Source: Oscillospiraceae bacterium (GTDB lineage: Bacteria; Bacillota; Clostridia; Oscillospirales; Ruminococcaceae). From it: a DNA stretch of 45,006 nt. Location of the stretch: the NCBI GenBank assembly GCA_022508925.1, contig JAFLUF010000009.1, positions 1 through 45,006 on the forward strand. The letters are read 5' to 3'. The notes below the pieces were generated by a model. The model searched no databases. It was not told the DNA's origin and saw only the letters and a list, made by a program, of their open reading frames with translations. Positions 40,834-45,006 of this stretch are shown here, piece after piece (position 1 is the stretch's first letter; each line of letters begins with the position of its first letter). Position numbers and translations under genes: made by a program.

Positions 40834-43056
40834 ATGGACAGTAATATCGGAAAGAAGCTTGACGGACGGTATGAGCTTTTGGAGCTTATAGGCGTCGGCG
40901 GAATGGCGGATATTTACCGCGCTCGGGATATCCAGGAGGACAGAATTGTCGCGGTCAAGATCTTAAAGACCGAGTTTGCGGGAAGCGACGAGTTTCTCCG
41001 CCGTTTCAGAAACGAAAGCAAGGCCATCGCTCTGCTTTCACACCAGAACATCGTCAAGATATACGACGTGGGCTTTACCGACAAGGTACAGTTTATTGTT
41101 ATGGAGTATGTCGACGGGATTACGCTTACGGATTATATCGAACAGCAGGGCGTGCTTAAATGGCGCGACGCTGTCCATTTTACCGTTCAGGTCTTAAAGG
41201 CGCTTCAGCACGCGCACGACAGGGGAATCGTCCACCGCGATGTAAAAAGCTCGAATATCATGCTTTTAAGCGACGGGACCATAAAAGTGATGGATTTCGG
41301 CATTGCGCGCTTTAACCGTGAAAACAACAAGACCGTATCGGACAAGACGATAGGCTCCGTGCATTACATCAGCCCCGAGCAGGCGAGAGGCGACCTTACG
41401 GATGAGAGAAGCGATATTTACTCTGTAGGCGTGGCTCTTTACGAAATGCTTACGGGAAAAAAGCCGTTTGACGGAGACACAGCCGTCGCTATAGCGCTTA
41501 AGCATATGCAGAGTACGCCGAAGCGTCCGTCGGAAATAAACGAGACTATACCCGAGGGTATAGAGCAGATAGTTCTCAGAGCCATGCAGAAAGACCCGCA
41601 GGCGCGTTATCAGACAGCGGGCGAGATGATAGCCGATCTCGAAGAATTCAAGAAAAATCCCGGAGTTGTGTTTGATTATAAGTACAACTCGACCGACGGC
41701 TCGGCAAAATTCGCCGTTGCTTCAAATGCCGCGGCGGACGCGGAAAAGCCTCGCTTTGGCGTTATGTCGGCCGCGAATGTCAATGACGGCTATGACGACG
41801 ATGATTACGATGACGATTACGACGATGACGACGAGATAGAAGAGCGCCGCTCGCCGCTTATTCCGATTCTGTTTGCCGTGGGCGCGGCGTTTGTCGTGGC
41901 GACGGTATTTCTTGTGCTTATACTGCTTTCTCAGCGTTTTGGAGAGAGCGGCGAAACAAGCAATTCTTCAGACTTCGGTCACCAGGGTATCATTATCCAG
42001 GACGGCGAGTTTTCAATGCCACAGCTTATCGGCATGACGTGGGACGAAATCCAGAAAGAGTTTGAAAACAGTACGCTTATGACAATAGTAGCCTCGCAGG
42101 AGTTCAGCGCGGACTATCCTGTCGGCTATGTTTTCGAGCAGACCCCGGTTGAGGGAAGAATGGTCAAAATCGGCTCGACAGTTACCGTAAAGGTAAGTAA
42201 GGGCATAAAGCAAGTCGAAATTCAGGATGTTTCGGGACTTACCTATGAGATGGCTAAGAAAAAGCTTGAAAGAGACGGCTTTATTGTCAAATCCTCAAGC
42301 ATGGAGAGCGAGGAGGTAGACGAGGGTCTGGTTATCCGAAGCGATCCGCCCGCCCGTGAGTTTGCCGACCAGGGAAGCATGGTCATGCTCATAGTAAGCA
42401 TGGGAGCCACCGATAAAATGAAGATCGTGCCTAACCTTGTGGGAATGCCGATCTCAGAGGCGCTCAAACGCTGCGACGAGTATAAGCTTATCCCTATTGT
42501 CGATCACGTGGACAGCGAAGAGTTTGAGAAGGACATTGTAATGGAGCAGAGCATAAAGCCCAATGACAGGGTCATGCCCAATACTGAGATCAAGCTCAAG
42601 GTAAGCACGGGTGAGATGAGTGCAAGGTCACACGAAATACGCGTTACTCTGCCGCAGGGTATCAGCGGTGATTTCGAGTTCAGGTTCTATGTTGACGGTA
42701 CGCTTGACAGCAGCGCCACAAGGGTCATCAATGTCGGTCTGGCTTCCTCTAAGTCTGTTGTTTATAAAATAAGCGGGCAGAACGGCGAGGAAAAGCTCTT
42801 TGGGATAATTGTCCGCAGCATAGACACGGGTAAGTCAGGTACCTACCTTGAATCCAGGATCGAGTTTGTGGATAACGACGCTTACGAGTATAGCATCAGT
42901 TACAACAGTTGGATATTTGATGATCTCTCGTACTATTATAGTGAACCCGAGCCTGAACCGGATCCCGAACCCCAGCCGCCTGACCCACAGCCTGACCCCC
43001 AGCCCGATCCACAGCCTGATCCCCAGCCCGATCCTGATCCGGCGCCGGCAGGGTAA
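40834..43056 (+). CDS. prkC: Serine/threonine protein kinase with three PASTA domains
   Basis: A 740-aa membrane kinase that senses peptidoglycan fragments or lipid II and controls growth, wall synthesis and, in B. subtilis, germination. The start at 40834 follows AGAGGGG. The kinase domain covers about 10-270 (GVGGMADIYRARD, VAVKIL, HRDVKSSNIM, DFGIAR, IGSVHYISPEQARG). A very acidic stretch (about 320-338, mostly Asp) precedes the membrane helix (ILFAVGAAFVVATVFLVLILL). Outside are three PASTA units (about 395-590), a further domain, and a C-terminal tail of Pro/Asp repeats (DPQPDPQPDPQPD). The tail probably runs into the wall. Confidence 0.95.
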   Translation: MDSNIGKKLDGRYELLELIGVGGMADIYRARDIQEDRIVAVKILKTEFAGSDEFLRRFRNESKAIALLSHQNIVKIYDVGFTDKVQFIVMEYVDGITLTDYIEQQGVLKWRDAVHFTVQVLKALQHAHDRGIVHRDVKSSNIMLLSDGTIKVMDFGIARFNRENNKTVSDKTIGSVHYISPEQARGDLTDERSDIYSVGVALYEMLTGKKPFDGDTAVAIALKHMQSTPKRPSEINETIPEGIEQIVLRAMQKDPQARYQTAGEMIADLEEFKKNPGVVFDYKYNSTDGSAKFAVASNAAADAEKPRFGVMSAANVNDGYDDDDYDDDYDDDDEIEERRSPLIPILFAVGAAFVVATVFLVLILLSQRFGESGETSNSSDFGHQGIIIQDGEFSMPQLIGMTWDEIQKEFENSTLMTIVASQEFSADYPVGYVFEQTPVEGRMVKIGSTVTVKVSKGIKQVEIQDVSGLTYEMAKKKLERDGFIVKSSSMESEEVDEGLVIRSDPPAREFADQGSMVMLIVSMGATDKMKIVPNLVGMPISEALKRCDEYKLIPIVDHVDSEEFEKDIVMEQSIKPNDRVMPNTEIKLKVSTGEMSARSHEIRVTLPQGISGDFEFRFYVDGTLDSSATRVINVGLASSKSVVYKISGQNGEEKLFGIIVRSIDTGKSGTYLESRIEFVDNDAYEYSISYNSWIFDDLSYYYSEPEPEPDPEPQPPDPQPDPQPDPQPDPQPDPDPAPAG

Positions 43057-43112
43057 GCCGCGGTCGGCGAGAGAATAATATTGATATTACCGTGTAAATA
43101 CGGGTACAGATA

Positions 43113-44009
43113 ATGAGCGAAGTTGAATTCAGAGGAATTATAACAAAAGCCGTCGGGGGCATCTACTATGCGGATGCCCTCGACGGGGATTTTTCGGGAG
43201 AAAATATAAAATGCGCCGCGAGAGGGATTTTTCGCGCAAGGGGCATAAGGCCGTCTGCGGGAGATTATGTGAAGATCAGTCTTTCGGAAAATTCAGAGCC
43301 GCTTATCGCGGATATCGAAAAGCGCAGGAATTTTCTTTCAAGACCGCCGCTGGCAAACCTTGACAGAATTTTTTTCGTAAACAGCACCGTAGAACCGAAG
43401 GTCAACAGGCTTATTCTTGACAAGCTTATTGCGGTTGCGGACAGTAACGGGATAGAGCCGATAATCGTTTTTACGAAGATCGACCTTGAAATGGCGGAAG
43501 GTCTGCCGGATATTTACCGCGGTATAGGCATATCCGTGTGTGCTGTTGACAACATTTCGGGCGACGGAGCAAACGAGGTCAGAGAGCTTATCGGAGAGGG
43601 TATCTCCGCGTTTATCGGTAATTCGGGCGTGGGAAAATCGAGTCTGCTGAATATACTGTTTCCCGAGCTTGACCTGAAAACGGGCGAGATAAGCAAAAAG
43701 CTCGGCAGAGGCAGACATACAACGCGTAATGTCGAACTGTTTAAAATAGGGAACGGATATATTGCAGACACGCCGGGTTTTTCTACGGTCGATATCGGAT
43801 TTTACTGCGATATCCCAAAAGACGAACTGGACGGCGCGTTTCGTGAGTTTCGCGAGGCGGCGGCGGAATGCAGGTTTGCGGATTGTCTTCATGTAAAGGA
43901 ATGCGGCTGCGCGGTAAAGGAAGCGGTAGAGAGCGGGAAAATCGCGCGCGAGCGTTATGACAGCTATCTGAGGATACTTGAGGAATACAATGAAAAAAAT
44001 ATACGATAA
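43113..44009 (+). CDS. rsgA: Ribosome small-subunit-dependent GTPase A
   Basis: A 298-aa circularly permuted GTPase that checks late maturation of the 30S subunit. An N-terminal OB fold is followed by G4 (FTKID), the P-loop GNSGVGKSSLLN, switch RGRHTTRN and G3 DTPGFS, in the permuted order. The C-terminal zinc site is CRFADCLHVKECGC. The ribosome binding site is weak (CGGG at 43102-43105). It follows prkC as in B. subtilis but is the last gene; rpe, usually next, is absent. Confidence 0.94.
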   Translation: MSEVEFRGIITKAVGGIYYADALDGDFSGENIKCAARGIFRARGIRPSAGDYVKISLSENSEPLIADIEKRRNFLSRPPLANLDRIFFVNSTVEPKVNRLILDKLIAVADSNGIEPIIVFTKIDLEMAEGLPDIYRGIGISVCAVDNISGDGANEVRELIGEGISAFIGNSGVGKSSLLNILFPELDLKTGEISKKLGRGRHTTRNVELFKIGNGYIADTPGFSTVDIGFYCDIPKDELDGAFREFREAAAECRFADCLHVKECGCAVKEAVESGKIARERYDSYLRILEEYNEKNIR

Positions 44010-44036
44010 ACGGCTCCGGGTTTTTCGGAGCCGTTT
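44008..44036. terminator. Bidirectional terminator, rsgA / rubrerythrin
   Basis: AAACGGCTCCG (44008-44018) and CGGAGCCGTTT (44026-44036) form an 11-bp stem with a 7-base loop between convergent genes. Confidence 0.88.
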
Positions 44037-44060
44037 GTTCGTATTAAACAAATGGGATTA

Positions 44061-44597
44061 TCAATAGTTTTCGGCGTGAACCTCAAAATAGCTCTGCGGG
44101 TGAGCGCATACAGGGCATTCCTCGGGAGCCTTTGTGCCGACAACAATGTGTCCGCAGTTGCGGCATTCCCAGACCTTGACCTCGCTCTTTTCAAATACAG
44201 CAGCAGTCTCAACGTTCTTTAAAAGCGCGCGGTATCTTTCCTCGTGAGCCTTTTCGATAGCTCCTACCGCCCTGAACTTAGCCGCAAGCTCGGGGAAGCC
44301 TTCAGCCTCGGCGGTTTTGGCAAAGTCCTCGTACATATCAGTCCACTCGTAGTTTTCTCCGTCTGCCGCCGCGGCAAGATTCTGAGCGGTATCTCCTATA
44401 CCCTCAAGCTCTTTAAACCACATTTTAGCGTGTTCTTTTTCATTGTCGGCGGTTTTAAGGAACAGAGCCGCTATCTGTTCAAATCCCTCTTTCTTAGCCT
44501 TTGAAGCAAAGTATGTATACTTGTTTCTCGCCTGCGATTCTCCCGCAAACGCTGCCTCAAGATTCTTTTCTGTCTGTGTACCTGCGTATTTACTCAT
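44061..44597 (-). CDS. Rubrerythrin
   Basis: A 178-aa diiron protein that reduces hydrogen peroxide in anaerobes. The ferritin-like four-helix part carries the iron ligands ([20 protein letters not shown] and ExxH in EKAHEERY). The C-terminal rubredoxin-like domain has CRNCG and CPVCA for one iron. It is alone in its transcription unit. Its 5' leader contains CGGCA-GACTT-TGCCG, a small inverted repeat (44622-44636) just ahead of the ribosome binding site. Confidence 0.96.
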   Translation of the reverse strand: MSKYAGTQTEKNLEAAFAGESQARNKYTYFASKAKKEGFEQIAALFLKTADNEKEHAKMWFKELEGIGDTAQNLAAAADGENYEWTDMYEDFAKTAEAEGFPELAAKFRAVGAIEKAHEERYRALLKNVETAAVFEKSEVKVWECRNCGHIVVGTKAPEECPVCAHPQSYFEVHAENY

Positions 44598-44644
44598 AAA
44601 AAACCATTCCTTTCAAAAATTCGGCAAAGTCTGCCGTGTATGTT

Positions 44645-44673
44645 ATTATACCACATCTGAGGAGTTTTGTCAA
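44645..44673 (-). promoter_or_regulatory. Promoter of the rubrerythrin gene
   Basis: On the minus strand TTGACA (44673-44668), 17-base spacer and TATAAT (44650-44645). Both boxes match the consensus. Confidence 0.85.
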
Positions 44674-44720
44674 TATTCAAATAATCTTTCGACAACAAAT
44701 AAAATACTGTAACTAAATAC

Positions 44721-44749
44721 TTGACAAACGGTAAGTATTATGATACAAT
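44721..44749 (+). promoter_or_regulatory. Upstream promoter pointing to ssrA
   Basis: TTGACA (44721-44726), 17-base spacer, TACAAT (44744-44749). The mature ssrA 5' end is 125 bases further on, with a palindromic element in between. Just downstream, AAAAGCAT (44750-44757) and ATGCTTTT (44760-44767) form an inverted repeat. Confidence 0.75.
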
Positions 44750-44784
44750 AAAAGCATAAATGCTTTTATTATACCGATTTAAAT

Positions 44785-44866
44785 GCCCTCGCACATTCGC
44801 AAATCAGAGATTTGCTCCGTGCGTATCGGGCAATTATATCATAACCTTGCGGTTATGATATAATTG
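44785..44866. repeat. Two adjacent palindromes upstream of ssrA
   Basis: The first is a nested hairpin: GCCC (44785-44788) with GGGC (44828-44831), GCAC with GTGC, and GCAAATC (44799-44805) with GATTTGC (44809-44815). The second is a perfect 16-bp inverted repeat, CAATTATATCATAACC (44831-44846), loop TTGC, and its complement (44851-44866). The right arm contains TATAAT (44859-44864), placed 10 bases before the ssrA 5' end, so it may itself be a -10 box; there is no good -35 box for it. The composition and double palindrome resemble a mobile repeat. Confidence 0.7.
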
Positions 44867-44874
44867 CAAAAAAT

Positions 44875-45006
44875 GGGGTCGTAAAGGCTTCGACGGGGAT
44901 TCTGATACACGATAAGCGAGCGGTGAGGGCGAATCACCTAAAAAGCGCAAACTTAAATTTAAACGCAGACGAAGATCTCGTTTTAGCAGCTGCCTAAGCG
45001 CGCTGC
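44875..45006 (+). ncRNA. ssrA: tmRNA, 5' part (cut by the window end)
   Basis: The 5' end GGGGTCGTAAAGGCTTCGACGGGG is the conserved start of tmRNA, forming the tRNA-like acceptor half. The tag reading frame begins at GCA (44947-44949) and ends at TAA (44995-44997), encoding ANLNLNADEDLVLAAA (16 residues). tmRNA with SmpB rescues stalled ribosomes and marks the product for proteolysis. The tag ends LAAA where many bacteria have ALAA. The 3' half, including pseudoknots and the CCA end, lies beyond the window. Confidence 0.96.

Noticed and set aside
1-45006. CRISPR arrays, prophage, insertion sequence transposases, tRNA or rRNA operons
   Set aside because: I looked and saw no regularly spaced repeats, no transposase or integrase, no cloverleaf; the only stable RNA gene found is ssrA.

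Overview
The window looks like a chromosomal segment of an anaerobic, spore-forming Firmicute of class Clostridia, most likely the Oscillospiraceae/Ruminococcaceae. The grounds are gene content (gerA-type germination operon, rubrerythrin, ferredoxin-linked glutamate synthase, GatCAB, remA-gmk-priA-def-fmt-rsmB-rlmN-prpC-prkC-rsgA order), strong AGGAGG-type ribosome binding sites, frequent TTG/GTG starts and TTGACA-17-TATAAT promoters. The genus is inference.

Layout. 1-1290: an uncharacterised membrane-anchored protein between two related stem-loop repeats. 1290-4570: the gatCAB operon (minus strand). 4787-10704: a glutamate synthase operon on the plus strand. It is split into a glutaminase subunit, an FMN/Fe-S subunit, a polyferredoxin, an FAD/NAD oxidoreductase and a GXGXG subunit, followed by an ANTAR RNA-binding regulator; a folded leader RNA precedes the first gene. 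10768-14886: an HTH protein with eleven decapeptide repeats, then an extracellular beta-propeller/HD-GYP receptor. 14907-19566: a MarR-controlled heterodimeric ABC exporter. 19643-21476: a CYTH protein, a biotin-protein ligase and a YfcE-type phosphodiesterase (minus). 21557-22635: three small uncharacterised genes. 22685-25060: a cysteine T-box controlling cysE-cysS. 25093-26981: two tandem cyclophilin-type lipoproteins. 27016-30504: a gerA-(small ORF)-gerB-gerC operon (minus). 30574-32089: an AI-2E-family permease. 32121-44036: remA, gmk, priA, two def genes, fmt, rsmB, rlmN, prpC, prkC, rsgA. 44061-44673: rubrerythrin (minus). 44721-45006: the ssrA (tmRNA) promoter, a palindromic element and the 5' part of tmRNA, cut by the window end.

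How it works together. The right third is the classic Gram-positive translation/replication-restart/PASTA-kinase cluster, but without rpoZ and coaBC and with a second def. The glutamate synthase operon carries its own likely electron-transfer proteins and a putative antiterminator whose receiver domain lacks the phospho-acceptor Asp, which suggests RNA-level nitrogen control. CysE and CysS are read through only when the T-box (specifier UGC, acceptor-pairing UGGA) senses uncharged tRNA-Cys.

Most worth a second look: the three-way-junction leader RNA at 4832-4937, the ANTAR pseudo-receiver, the decapeptide-repeat HTH protein, the unlisted 54-codon gene inside the ger operon, the three-gene small-protein module, the palindromic element between the ssrA promoter and ssrA, and the 109-bp inverted-repeat element that supplies the stop codon of rlmN.
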